This document shows, in pieces, positions 1 to 7,221 of a DNA stretch of 32,694 nucleotides. Numbering within the stretch: position 1 is the stretch's first letter; each line of letters begins with the position of its first letter. Origin of the DNA: Planctomycetota bacterium (GTDB lineage: Bacteria; Planctomycetota; Uabimicrobiia; Uabimicrobiales; Uabimicrobiaceae); contig JAJDCR010000032.1 in assembly GCA_029260735.1 (NCBI GenBank), positions 1-32,694 on the forward strand. Direction: 5' to 3'. The notes below the pieces were generated by a model, which had not been told where the DNA came from, did not search any database, and was given only the letters and a program-made list of their open reading frames with translations. The position numbers were made by a program, and so were the translations under genes.

Positions 1-217
1 CCCTATAAGTGAAAACAATGGTGGAGCTGCGTTTTATGGCGACGAAAGAAACCAACTTTTCAAAGGAGCGGTCACTGATGTTGAGCTTGGTCTTGCTGCC
101 CCTAATGTAGGTACTGGAGAACTTGACGGAGTGTTAGCACTCATCACTTTTACTAATAACGACGAAACTCGTCTTGATGCTACTCTCACTAGCGATGTAG
201 CTTTTGTTCAAAAATAG
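1..217 (+). CDS. Pseudopilin-like protein, C-terminal part (5' end outside window)
   Basis: An open frame enters from the left edge (first full codon at base 2) and stops with TAG at 215-217, giving 71 residues. It holds a GGAAFYGDERNQLF segment that closely matches GGRAFYGDEANRLF in the pseudopilin-like protein at 7222-7794 and FYVDEANRLW in the one at 305-829. The signature N-terminal FTLIE helix would lie left of the window. By homology this is a secreted or pilus/type II secretion-type pseudopilin with a globular C-terminal domain; its partner machine is not in the window. A strong terminator follows 35 bases after the stop. Confidence comes from the shared motif and the uninterrupted frame; exact role unknown. 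Confidence 0.75.
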   Translation, partial: PISENNGGAAFYGDERNQLFKGAVTDVELGLAAPNVGTGELDGVLALITFTNNDETRLDATLTSDVAFVQK

Positions 218-251
218 TTTAGTTGAGTCAAGTAATAACTACAATATATAG

Positions 252-291
252 ACATAGAGTTTTTAGTTTTCTTAAAACTCTATGTTTTTTT
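252..291 (+). terminator. Rho-independent terminator
   Basis: A perfect 12-bp stem (252-263 with 274-285, ACATAGAGTTTT / AAAACTCTATGT) with a 10-nt loop runs into six T residues at 286-291. It closes the partial gene that ends at 217. The T-run sits only 3 bases before the AGGA ribosome-binding site of the next pseudopilin gene, so that gene either has its own promoter overlapping the terminator or depends on read-through. Confidence 0.85.
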
Positions 292-304
292 GATAGGAAT
301 ATTT

Positions 305-829
305 ATGAAAAAAAAATGGCAGTCTGGTTTCACTTTAATCGAAATAACAATTGTTGTTGTTATTATTGCTGTTCTTGCTTCGATTGCTATGGCAAATATT
401 CTTAGTGCAAAAAGAGTAACCCGAGAAAAAGCAGCTTTTGCTACGGTGAAAAACTTTCTAGTTTCGGGAAGTATTTTCAGCAATCAAAATGACTCTCGTT
501 TTTTTTGGGAAACCAACACCACTGATTTTGGTGATTTTTTTCACCACACCACTTCAAAAAACGGCTACATTTTTGAGTACATTTCTAGTGACACAACCAT
601 TGACAATAAACACGAAGCATTACGTTTTGTCTATGTAGGCTACCCCATAAACTCAAGCAACGGAACTCGCATGTTCTATGTCGATGAAGCCAATAGACTT
701 TGGCGCTCAGAAAAACTAGATGAAGTTAAAATTGCCAATGTAAATGCTCTTGACTTAAACAGCCAGGTAAATTTTAGCATTCGCCAGCATTTACAAATAC
801 CTGGAATAACTCTTTTTGAGCAACAGTAA
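305..829 (+). CDS. Pseudopilin-like protein (prepilin-type N-terminus)
   Basis: Predicted 174-residue protein. The N-terminus has a short basic leader, then a G-FTLIE cleavage/methylation site (Gly8 at -1, Phe at +1, Glu at +5) and a hydrophobic helix of about 20 residues, the hallmark of type IV pilins and type II secretion pseudopilins processed by a prepilin peptidase. The C-terminal domain has FYVDEANRLW, shared with the proteins ending at 217 and encoded at 7222-7794, so these are paralogues. The ATG at 305 is chosen over an in-frame TTG at 290 because AGGA lies at 295-298 with normal spacing. No peptidase or assembly ATPase is nearby. It may be a structural or secretion-linked pseudopilin; the specific function is unknown. 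Confidence 0.85.
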   Translation: MKKKWQSGFTLIEITIVVVIIAVLASIAMANILSAKRVTREKAAFATVKNFLVSGSIFSNQNDSRFFWETNTTDFGDFFHHTTSKNGYIFEYISSDTTIDNKHEALRFVYVGYPINSSNGTRMFYVDEANRLWRSEKLDEVKIANVNALDLNSQVNFSIRQHLQIPGITLFEQQ

Positions 830-1230
830 ATTCCGTTTTCCTTTCATCGCTAAATTCATACCCAATTTTTTTTGCCTAAAACTTTAGATTTAGTTTTGTT
901 ACTGACAATCTTGGAGTCTAATCTTTACTTCTTAATTGATTACAACTAATTTGCAATCAATACGCTTTAAACTATTTAAACGCTTAGTTAAATGAGCATC
1001 GTAAAGAAGAGCGATAACCCAAAAACAAAATCTGATTTTTTTTGCAATTTCCTTATCATGACTTATAATATCTATGAAGTCCCTCTATTACTTCATCTTC
1101 AACTTTAACTTTTACCCTTTGTTTATTTTCAAAAGTGTGTAAAAGTTTTCAGAGTAGTTCTTGCTTTAGCATAATAGACTTAGGTTTACTATTGTCCAAA
1201 ACACCTTCATTTTAATTGGGAGTAAAAATT
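830..1230. other. Intergenic stretch between pseudopilin genes
   Basis: AT-rich spacer of 401 bases. It holds a probable decayed minus-strand reading frame (932-1172, listed separately). On the plus strand there is a promoter-like pair, TTGCAA at 1042-1047 and TATAAT at 1064-1069 with a 16-base spacer, but it lies far from the next start at 1231 and inside the decayed frame, so its use is doubtful. No strong hairpin was found. Confidence 0.4.
932..1172 (-). pseudogene. Possible decayed small gene of unknown family
   Basis: Reading leftwards from an ATG at 1172-1170, the frame gives protein-like sequence broken by one in-frame TGA (1151-1149) after seven codons and by a second stop at 1058-1056. 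The neighbouring frame then continues from about 1060 to a TAA at 934-932. Joined across the shift, about 78 residues read as a helical, Lys-rich polypeptide with segments such as EDEVIEGLHRYYKS and HDKEIAKKIRFCFW. No ribosome-binding site precedes the ATG. I do not recognise the family. It could be a relic with one nonsense mutation and one frameshift, or chance open frames in AT-rich DNA. Confidence 0.3.
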
Positions 1231-1920
1231 ATGGTTCAACAGAAATATCAAAGAGCCTTTACTATTGTTGAGCTCGTTGTTGTAATAGCTATTTTAGGTA
1301 TACTCGCTAGTATAGCGATTCCAGGAGCTATCGCGATAAAAAAAGGAGCCAATGAAACCAACGCAAAAAATAACTTACGTGTTGTGGCCATGGGACAGGG
1401 TTTATTCATAAATCAAGTGATTGTCGATCAAGATGGAGATAGTGCTGGCGAGTATGGAACACTTGGAGAGCTTTCGGGAGTTTCTGTTTCTCGTGGAGGA
1501 TCTACTGCGAGTGCTCTTATCCCTAGAACTTTTGGACCAAGTGGATCTGAAACAAACGTGACTAGGAATGCCTATGTTTTTCAAATGTTTCTTCCTGGAG
1601 TTAGCTCTGCTTTAACTGAAGGCGCTGGTGCTATAACTGACGACGATGTCATCAATGCCCAAGAAGAAAGCTTTCGCTGCTATGCTTGGCCGGCTACATT
1701 TGGCAGCACCGGAGACCGGGCTTTTGGTATCAATCAAGAAGGTGATGTTTACTCCACAAGCAATGATATCAGTTCTCAAAAATACAACGGCACCACTAAA
1801 AAACCTGGTTTTCAGGTCGCAGTAGCCTCTGGAGCAACAGATTCTTTTACCACCTTTGCAGGCAATTTCGCGAATAACGGAAATGGAAAAGATGGAGGTA
1901 GCTGGAAACCCATCGATTAG
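1231..1920 (+). CDS. Pseudopilin-like protein with DQDGDSAGEYG-type domain
   Basis: Predicted 229-residue protein with a prepilin-like N-terminus: basic leader, A-FTIVE site (Ala instead of the usual Gly at -1, Glu at +5) and a hydrophobic helix. The rest differs from the other three pseudopilins here. It carries DQDGDSAGEYGTLGEL, a CYAWPATFGSTGDRAF segment and a Gly/Asn-rich end, a layout I associate with planctomycete pilin-like proteins. The ATG at 1231 has GGGAG 8 bases upstream and is preferred to an in-frame TTG at 1216. The acidic DQDGD loop could bind calcium, as in some pseudopilins; this is inference. No terminator is evident after the stop; the structured repeat begins 27 bases downstream. 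Confidence 0.85.
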   Translation: MVQQKYQRAFTIVELVVVIAILGILASIAIPGAIAIKKGANETNAKNNLRVVAMGQGLFINQVIVDQDGDSAGEYGTLGELSGVSVSRGGSTASALIPRTFGPSGSETNVTRNAYVFQMFLPGVSSALTEGAGAITDDDVINAQEESFRCYAWPATFGSTGDRAFGINQEGDVYSTSNDISSQKYNGTTKKPGFQVAVASGATDSFTTFAGNFANNGNGKDGGSWKPID

Positions 1921-1946
1921 ATTAAAACTATTGTTTGTTGGAGTAT

Positions 1947-2266
1947 GGTTTTCTTAAAAGTCAGGTTTTAAGAGACGTAACGAACAACCACAAGGGCCTT
2001 TGCAGACGGCCCTCGTAGTTGTCCCTACAGACCATCAAAGGAACAGATTCAGGTAAATGAAATCGATCAATATACCAGCCAATACAAACGGTAAATTATT
2101 TCCTGTCGCGTAAATATCCCTGTAGGGACAACAGCAAGGGCCTGCCTGCTGGGCCCTTGTGTTTGTCCGCTACGCCTAATAGAATACATCCTTGGGAAAT
2201 TTTTTTAAAACCCAAACGCCCCTAGTAATGGATAGAGGAATAAAACCGCTCTCTACCTCTTATGCT
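1947..2266. repeat. Structured dispersed repeat, copy 1
   Basis: This stretch is repeated in the same orientation at 27928-28254. Over 1981-2200 the two copies align without gaps and differ at 15 of 220 positions by my count (about 93% identity). The core (about 1977-2173) is bounded by imperfect inverted ends (GTAACGAACAAC left, TTTGTCCGCTAC right). It contains two GGGCC-centred hairpins, and TTGTCCCTACAG is complementary to CTGTAGGGACAA about 75 bases later. Hairpin A here has three mismatches, so this copy is more decayed than copy 2. Similarity persists to about 2266 as a GATAGAGGAATAAAA tail. No protein is encoded. It fits a REP/BIME-like or MITE-like non-autonomous element. Confidence 0.85.
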
Positions 2267-2289
2267 ACAAAAACGATTATTTTTCAACA

Positions 2290-2329
2290 ACTTGTACCCT
2301 AAGTTGACACCGACACCCAAGAGGTGTCC
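2290..2329. repeat. Short solo motif plus small hairpin
   Basis: ACTTGTACCCTAAGTTGACA at 2290-2309 matches 16 of 20 bases of 7159-7178 in the foldback element at 6965-7200. It is followed by a GACACC-CAAGA-GGTGTC hairpin (2312-2328). It lies 18 bases past the stop of the minus-strand methyltransferase gene, so the hairpin could also act as a weak terminator for that operon, although no clear T-run follows it on that strand. Confidence 0.4.
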
Positions 2330-2346
2330 GCGAATTTCCACTTGCC

Positions 2347-3510
2347 CTAATCCCTCTTCCCTTTATACATCTCATATTTCAACAAACGACAATCAATAGG
2401 TCCATTAAATAGCTCTATCTTTCTCGATGGTTTTAACCCCACTCTTTTTGCTGCTTGCCGGTTCCCTGTAAAAATATAGGCAGTATATCCAGCATATTTT
2501 TGCTTCATAGTATCGCCTATTCTTTTGTATTTTTCTTCGAGATCTTGCTCAACGACTTGTCTTTCTCCGTAAGGGGGATTCATAATAAGAGTTCCTGGAG
2601 CAGGGGGAGGTGTTCTTTCCTCAAAAGGCACATGCTCTACAGTAATCATTTTATCTAGTTGGGCGTTTTGAATGTTTTGGCGGGCAATTTGACTGGCTTT
2701 TTTATTGGTATCAGAGCCTGTAATTTCAATCTCAAGCTCTTTTTTTTCTTGGGCAGAGGCTTCTTTTTTTATTTTTTCATAGAGCTCTGGTGAAAAATCT
2801 TTCCAAGTCATGAAACCATAATGTTTTCGGTAATAACCTGGTATGCGGTTAATGGCAATAAGAGCGGCCTCTATAAGAAAAGTCCCTGAGCCGCACATAG
2901 GATCAATGAAGTTTGTCTCTCCTTTCCAGTTAGCTAGCTGAATAATACCTGCAGCAAGGACTTCATTTAAGGGAACAGTGGTCGTGATAATCCGGTAACC
3001 TCTTTTATGCAGAGAATCTCCTGATGAGTCCAGGGATAGAGTAGTCTCGTTTTGATTCATATAGAGATGAATTTTAAGATCGGGCTTGGCTAAATCGACC
3101 GAAGGGCGCTGACCAAAGCGTTCTCTGAATTGATCAACAATAGCATCTTTCACTTTTTGGGCAACATAAAGCGAATGGGTAAAAATAGAACTTCGGATAA
3201 CGGAGTCAATGGCTAAACTTCCTTCCGAATCAAGGTATTTCTCCCAATCAATTTTTTGAACCTGTTTGTAGAGATCACTTTCTTGGCGAATGGTAAACTT
3301 GGCCAGAGGTTGGAGAATTCGAATAGCAGTTCGACAGTGTAAATTGGCTTTGTAAAGAAGATGCTGATCTCCAAAAAAAGAGACTGTTTTTTTTTCGACT
3401 TGGATTTTTTGGGCTCCCAGCTCTTTGAGCTCTTCAGCCAAAATATTTTCAAGACCAAATAGAGTAGTGGCAACAAATTTTTGTGGTGGGGTCAAATTTT
3501 TCTCTCTCAT
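2347..3510 (-). CDS. Class I SAM-dependent RNA methyltransferase, THUMP + RlmL/YpsC type
   Basis: Predicted 387-residue cytoplasmic enzyme that should methylate a guanine N2 in 23S rRNA, as family members of this size do. An N-terminal ferredoxin-like/THUMP region (about residues 10-160) is followed by a Rossmann methyltransferase with the SAM-binding DPMCGSGTFLIEAAL motif (about 205-220) and the catalytic NPPYGER motif characteristic of N2-guanine and N6-adenine methyltransferases. Length matches the stand-alone YpsC/RlmL form, not the double-domain RlmKL of E. coli. It is the last gene of a four-gene minus-strand operon, 8 bases after the GrpE-like gene. The family is clear; the exact target base is inferred. 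Confidence 0.9.
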   Translation of the reverse strand: MREKNLTPPQKFVATTLFGLENILAEELKELGAQKIQVEKKTVSFFGDQHLLYKANLHCRTAIRILQPLAKFTIRQESDLYKQVQKIDWEKYLDSEGSLAIDSVIRSSIFTHSLYVAQKVKDAIVDQFRERFGQRPSVDLAKPDLKIHLYMNQNETTLSLDSSGDSLHKRGYRIITTTVPLNEVLAAGIIQLANWKGETNFIDPMCGSGTFLIEAALIAINRIPGYYRKHYGFMTWKDFSPELYEKIKKEASAQEKKELEIEITGSDTNKKASQIARQNIQNAQLDKMITVEHVPFEERTPPPAPGTLIMNPPYGERQVVEQDLEEKYKRIGDTMKQKYAGYTAYIFTGNRQAAKRVGLKPSRKIELFNGPIDCRLLKYEMYKGKRD

Positions 3511-3518
3511 ATAAAGTT

Positions 3519-3944
3519 TTAGTTATCTCTTTGGGTTGTAGCAATAACGACTTGGGCTGTCCTTAAAGTCTCTCCTTCAAAAATAAACCCTTCCCGAATG
3601 ACTTCAATAATATTTCCTTCAGGTACGTCAGGGTTATATACCTCTTCTAGAATTTCGTGGTATTCTCTATTAACAGGTTGGTTTAATGAGTTAATTTGGA
3701 CAGCTCCCGTTCTTAGTAGCACTTGAATTAATCTTTTCCCTGTTAGAGAAAAACGCTCGGTGACAATTTTTTTCAAGGGGTCGCTAATCTCCTGTTTTTC
3801 GGAAGCATCGAGAAGTCTTTCGCAACCATCATAAACGTCTAGTATTTGGTAAAGCACTTCCTTGATCTTTTTACGATTCTCCATTTTTTCTCTTTGAAGA
3901 ATAAATTCCAAATCTTGAATCTTGTTTTTAAGATTTTGCTCCAT
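3519..3944 (-). CDS. GrpE-like nucleotide exchange factor (short form)
   Basis: Predicted 141-residue protein. The N-terminal half is a charged helix (about residues 1-60). The C-terminal half matches the GrpE beta domain: a REYHEILEEV segment in place of the usual DPxxHEA, then DVPEGNIIEVIREGFIFEGE and a final LRTAQVVIA strand. GrpE releases ADP from DnaK. At 141 residues it is shorter than typical GrpE (about 180-200), lacking most of the long N-terminal helix. The start has AGAGG just upstream and lies 2 bases after the lipoprotein stop, so the genes are translationally linked. No dnaK or dnaJ is nearby, so it may be a second, specialised GrpE. Confidence 0.75.
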   Translation of the reverse strand: MEQNLKNKIQDLEFILQREKMENRKKIKEVLYQILDVYDGCERLLDASEKQEISDPLKKIVTERFSLTGKRLIQVLLRTGAVQINSLNQPVNREYHEILEEVYNPDVPEGNIIEVIREGFIFEGETLRTAQVVIATTQRDN

Positions 3945-3946
3945 GA

Positions 3947-4522
3947 TTACCTCTCATAAACATAAGTCTGAACTTGGACTTCTTTTTTGACTAAGTTGAT
4001 TAAACCTAACTGGTGGTGGTTTAAATTTTTATGAGTGATGTAAATGTCTGCCTGAGGAGGGGTTGTGTTAGCGTGCATATTTTTGTCTTCCTCAGGAAAA
4101 TCGATGCCTCCACCTTGAGGATAGCACCATAGGTGGCGTTTTTCTCTAGTAAAGGTTATCTCTGGTAAGAGTTGGTAGTTGGCTAATTCTCGGCGAATAT
4201 GAATACTTTCTTTCCAAGCTTTATCTAAATTAATTTCGTAAATTAAAATACGTCCCTGTTCGTTTTTGCCTTGTAAAATAATTCCCACAGGAACCTTTGT
4301 TTGATTAGCTATACCCTGTGCTTGGTGTATAGCCTGAATAAAAACAAAAAACGATTCTTCCAATTGGTACTCAATATCAGGAGCTTGTGGAGATACAGTT
4401 TTCTTTTTTAATGGCTGTTGGACCTCTTCTTGGACACAAGAACTAAGCACAATAGATCCTAAGATAAAAATAAAAAGCTCTATTCTGAAATTGTAAAAAT
4501 ATCTTTGTAATCTAACCACCAT
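3947..4522 (-). CDS. Putative lipoprotein, unknown function
   Basis: Predicted 191-residue protein with an N-terminal basic region, a hydrophobic segment and a lipobox-like IVLSSC about 29 residues in, indicating an exported, membrane-anchored lipoprotein. The mature part is soluble-looking and has no motif I recognise. The second ATG (4522-4520) is chosen over the first (4531-4529) because GAAGG at 4536-4532 is correctly spaced from it and too close to the first. The start overlaps the 3' end of the upstream HEAT-repeat gene by 43 bases, so expression is coupled. The signal-type sequence is rather long because it begins inside the neighbour's coding region. Confidence 0.7.
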   Translation of the reverse strand: MVVRLQRYFYNFRIELFIFILGSIVLSSCVQEEVQQPLKKKTVSPQAPDIEYQLEESFFVFIQAIHQAQGIANQTKVPVGIILQGKNEQGRILIYEINLDKAWKESIHIRRELANYQLLPEITFTREKRHLWCYPQGGGIDFPEEDKNMHANTTPPQADIYITHKNLNHHQLGLINLVKKEVQVQTYVYER

Positions 4523-5124
4523 TTTTTCCATCCTTCATAGTTTGACAAATCTTTTTTTTGGGTTACTTGAACAAGGGTTTCCTGGGCTTTGTAAGCCAAG
4601 CTTTTCTCCCAGTGCTTTAAGATAGAAATTAAAATGGGGATAGATGTTTTCCTAGGAAACTTGCAAAGGGCATGGACGCAAGCCCTGCTAATGCGAACAT
4701 CTCTGTGAAAAGCGTACTTGGCCAATGCTTCGCGAACTTTTTTTTCTTGGGTAAAGTTGGCTAAAGTTATTGCTGCTTGTTCGCGAACCCTTGAATCTTC
4801 TTTTCTATTGGTTAAATGATCCAAGAGTATAGGGTGACTGTCATAAGAGTCTATTGTTTCAATTATTTGAATGAGTTTTCTTTTGGTTTTTGGATTTTTG
4901 TTTTCTCCGAGATACGAATAAACAAAAGGAAGAGTTATTTGACCAAGTCTCTCCAAACTTTCTTGGGCTTTTTCTGCTTGAGAACTTTTCTCCAGTTGCA
5001 AAAGCCACTCTTTTATCTTTGTCACTAAAGCAGGATGGGCCTTTGGACTTGTCTGAACTAAATCTTCTTTAGCCCAAGCAATACTCAGGGATAGAAAAAA
5101 TATTAAAAATAAAGATCTTATCAT
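4480..5124 (-). CDS. Secreted HEAT-repeat protein
   Basis: Predicted 214-residue protein with a signal peptide (MIRSLFLIFFLSLSIAWA, cleavage after about residue 18), so it is probably periplasmic. The mature protein has repeated helical pairs typical of HEAT/PBS-lyase-like repeats, with lines such as SRVREQAAITLANF and DVRISRACVHALCKF, plausible as a protein-binding scaffold. First gene of the minus-strand operon leading to the lipoprotein, GrpE-like and methyltransferase genes; GAGG lies 8 bases before the ATG. The pairing with a lipoprotein suggests an envelope role, while the downstream pair is cytoplasmic. The binding partner is unknown. Confidence 0.75.
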   Translation of the reverse strand: MIRSLFLIFFLSLSIAWAKEDLVQTSPKAHPALVTKIKEWLLQLEKSSQAEKAQESLERLGQITLPFVYSYLGENKNPKTKRKLIQIIETIDSYDSHPILLDHLTNRKEDSRVREQAAITLANFTQEKKVREALAKYAFHRDVRISRACVHALCKFPRKTSIPILISILKHWEKSLAYKAQETLVQVTQKKDLSNYEGWKKWWLDYKDIFTISE

Positions 5125-5253
5125 AAAGAAAGCCTCAAGGAATGTTTTAATGGATTTTTATAAAAACTGCTAAGCCTTAATGTAGCGCAAACTAGCTATG
5201 ATTTCAAGAAGAGAAAATGTACAGAAGTTAGTTTTTATGGTAAAATTTTGTAC

Positions 5254-5267
5254 TTAGGGCGCCCTAA
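5254..5267. promoter_or_regulatory. 14-bp perfect palindrome in divergent promoter region
   Basis: TTAGGGCGCCCTAA is a perfect palindrome with no spacer, 42 bases before the ATG at 5310 and 129 bases before the divergent HEAT-gene start. Its GC-rich core stands out in an AT-rich spacer. It could be an operator for a dimeric regulator of one or both genes. No matching second site was noticed in the window. Confidence 0.35.
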
Positions 5268-5293
5268 AATAAATCGAAAGAAGTTTTCCTTTT

Positions 5294-5309
5294 GCTTTGA
5301 GGAGAAAGC
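5294..5309 (+). promoter_or_regulatory. Ribosome-binding site presented in a small hairpin loop
   Basis: GCTTT (5294-5298) and AAAGC (5305-5309) can pair and leave exactly GAGGAG (5299-5304), the Shine-Dalgarno sequence of the gene starting at 5310, in the loop. The stem is only 5 bp, so the effect on translation would be mild if real. Confidence 0.35.
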
Positions 5310-6959
5310 ATGCAAAAAAATTCTTACTCTGAAATTTTTCTTTCTTGCTTCTTGTTAATTTTTGTAGGCTGGATGATCTACGCGAATAGTTTTAATAACC
5401 CCTTTATTTTTGATGATCTGGGAGTGGCGGTTGATAATCCTAAAATCGAGCAACTTTGGCCGCTTTGGAATATGTTTGTTTGGCCAGATAACTGCGCCGT
5501 ATCTGGTCGCCCTGTGGTAAACTTATCTCTAACCATTAACTATGCTTTAGGCGGAAGTGACGTTTGGGGGTACCATGTTTTTAACCTGATTGCACACATT
5601 CTTTGTAGTCTGGTTCTTTTTGGGGTTATTCGACGAACTTTACAAATGGAAAATATCCCGGAAAGTATAAAAAAATCAGCCCTTCCACTGGCTTTATCCT
5701 CCTCTTTGCTTTGGTTGGCTCACCCTATTCAAACAGAATGCATTAACTACATCATCCAGCGAACCGAAATCATAATGGCCCTATTTTACCTTTTGACTTT
5801 CTATTGCTCTATTCGCTCTCAGAATTCTCACTATAGTAGGTTTTGGAAAATAATGGCGGTTATTTTTTGTATTTGTGGTATGGGGAGTAAAGAAGTTATG
5901 GTTACAGCTCCCTTTATGATAGTCCTCTACGACTTGATTTTTTCTCCTTTACCGTGGCGGAAACTTCTTAAAGAGAGAGGTCAGTTTTATGCCTGTTTGG
6001 CTTTGACTTGGTTTGTTTTAGCAGCTCTAATAATGGAAGGTCCCAGAGCAGCTTCTGTTGGGTTTTCTGGTGGAGTATCTCCTCTTGAATATGCTATGAA
6101 CCAATGTATTTTTGTTATTCATTACTTTCGTCTAGTCTTTTTTCCTTATCCCTTGGTCTTGGACTATGGAGGAACTGTCCCTGTAACTTGGGGAGAAGCG
6201 GCCCCTTCTGGAATACTCCTTCTTACTCTTCTTGCTTTGGTCGTAGGAACGCTCTACAAACTCCCCAAAATAGGATTTTTGGGAGTTTGGGTATTCGTTA
6301 TTCTTAGCCCCTCATCAAGTTTTGTCCCTATTATTACAGAGGTAGCAGCAGAAAGACGAATGTACTTACCTTTAGCGGCGATGATAGTTTTACTTGTGCT
6401 ATTGAGTTACTTTTCTTTACTTTGGATTAAAGATAAAGTTTTCTCGGAAGAAAACCGAGAAAACTTTAACATTCGCTTAGTAAGTGTCTTTCTTGTAACT
6501 ACGATTGTAGGCCTTATGTCTTGGGCCTCTATTATGCGAAGTTTTGATTACTCAACAAGCGAGCAAATTTGGGTAAGCTCAATTAAAGCTTACCCCAAGA
6601 ATAAAAGAGCTAAAAATAACTTAGGTGTGATCTATGCTGACTGGGGAAGATATGAGAAAGCAATCTTATATTATAAACAAGCTCTTGAGCTAGACCCTAA
6701 GTACTATTTAAGCAGAGAAAACTTGGGGGTAGCTTATTTGAAACAAAAAAAAGCACAAGATGCTTTAACTGTATTTGAAACCTTAGTTGCAGAGAGAGGA
6801 GAAAATCCTCATCTTCTTACTCTTTGCGGCATGGCTCAATTTGAGCTTGGTTTCTTGGATGATGCTATTGATAACTATCAAAAAGCTGTAAGAGCTGGTT
6901 ACTGGAAAGCCCGCCATCATCTTAAGAAAGCGATGAAAAAGAAGAAATCGTTGGAATAA
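5310..6959 (+). CDS. TMTC-like multi-pass membrane protein with C-terminal TPR repeats
   Basis: Predicted 549-residue membrane protein. The N-terminus has one membrane helix and then a loop with PFIFDD (residues 31-36), whose acidic pair is the signature of the GT-C/PMT fold, followed by GRPVVNLSL (about 67-75). Roughly ten further hydrophobic segments run to about residue 410. The last 120 residues are TPR motifs (for example NNLGVIYADWGRYEKAILYY). This layout matches TMTC-type O-mannosyltransferase-like proteins, which transfer sugar from a polyprenyl-phosphate donor to exported proteins. It is monocistronic, with GAGGAG in front of the ATG. A role in glycosylating surface proteins is inference. 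The foldback element follows the stop. Confidence 0.8.
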   Translation: MQKNSYSEIFLSCFLLIFVGWMIYANSFNNPFIFDDLGVAVDNPKIEQLWPLWNMFVWPDNCAVSGRPVVNLSLTINYALGGSDVWGYHVFNLIAHILCSLVLFGVIRRTLQMENIPESIKKSALPLALSSSLLWLAHPIQTECINYIIQRTEIIMALFYLLTFYCSIRSQNSHYSRFWKIMAVIFCICGMGSKEVMVTAPFMIVLYDLIFSPLPWRKLLKERGQFYACLALTWFVLAALIMEGPRAASVGFSGGVSPLEYAMNQCIFVIHYFRLVFFPYPLVLDYGGTVPVTWGEAAPSGILLLTLLALVVGTLYKLPKIGFLGVWVFVILSPSSSFVPIITEVAAERRMYLPLAAMIVLLVLLSYFSLLWIKDKVFSEENRENFNIRLVSVFLVTTIVGLMSWASIMRSFDYSTSEQIWVSSIKAYPKNKRAKNNLGVIYADWGRYEKAILYYKQALELDPKYYLSRENLGVAYLKQKKAQDALTVFETLVAERGENPHLLTLCGMAQFELGFLDDAIDNYQKAVRAGYWKARHHLKKAMKKKKSLE

Positions 6960-6964
6960 GAATT

Positions 6965-7200
6965 CCTGGGGTTTCAACCCCATTTGTGTCAACCTAAGGC
7001 GTAAGCGAGGATGGAGGGCTTTGGCTCCTGCCGAGCAGGGGATGTGCTTGGCTCTTGATATTGTTGTAATCTAGGCACATCCCCTGCTCGGCAGGAGCCA
7101 AAGCCCTCCAGGGAACATTGTGCTTAAACAGTTTTAGAATAAGCCTCATTCTATATAGACTTGCGGCTTAAGTTGACAGTTATGGGGTTCTTAACCCAGG
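6965..7200. repeat. Foldback element with 36-bp perfect inverted repeat
   Basis: Bases 7012-7047 are the exact reverse complement of 7075-7110 (36 bp, 27-base loop). Outside these arms, the element ends (about 6965-7006 and 7159-7200) are imperfect inverted repeats matching at about 31 of 42 positions, beginning CCTGGG. Each end has a small hairpin of its own (GGGGTT-TC-AACCCC at 6968-6981; GGGTT-CTT-AACCC at 7185-7197). It sits between two convergent genes and encodes no protein. Best read as a non-autonomous mobile element or a composite hairpin that may also terminate both genes. Confidence 0.8.
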
Positions 7201-7221
7201 GGATCTAGCCGCTTAAAATAA

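Noticed and set aside
1042..1069. TTGCAA-16-TATAAT promoter-like pair
   Set aside because: It is 160 bases before the next start and inside a likely decayed gene on the other strand; kept only as a note.
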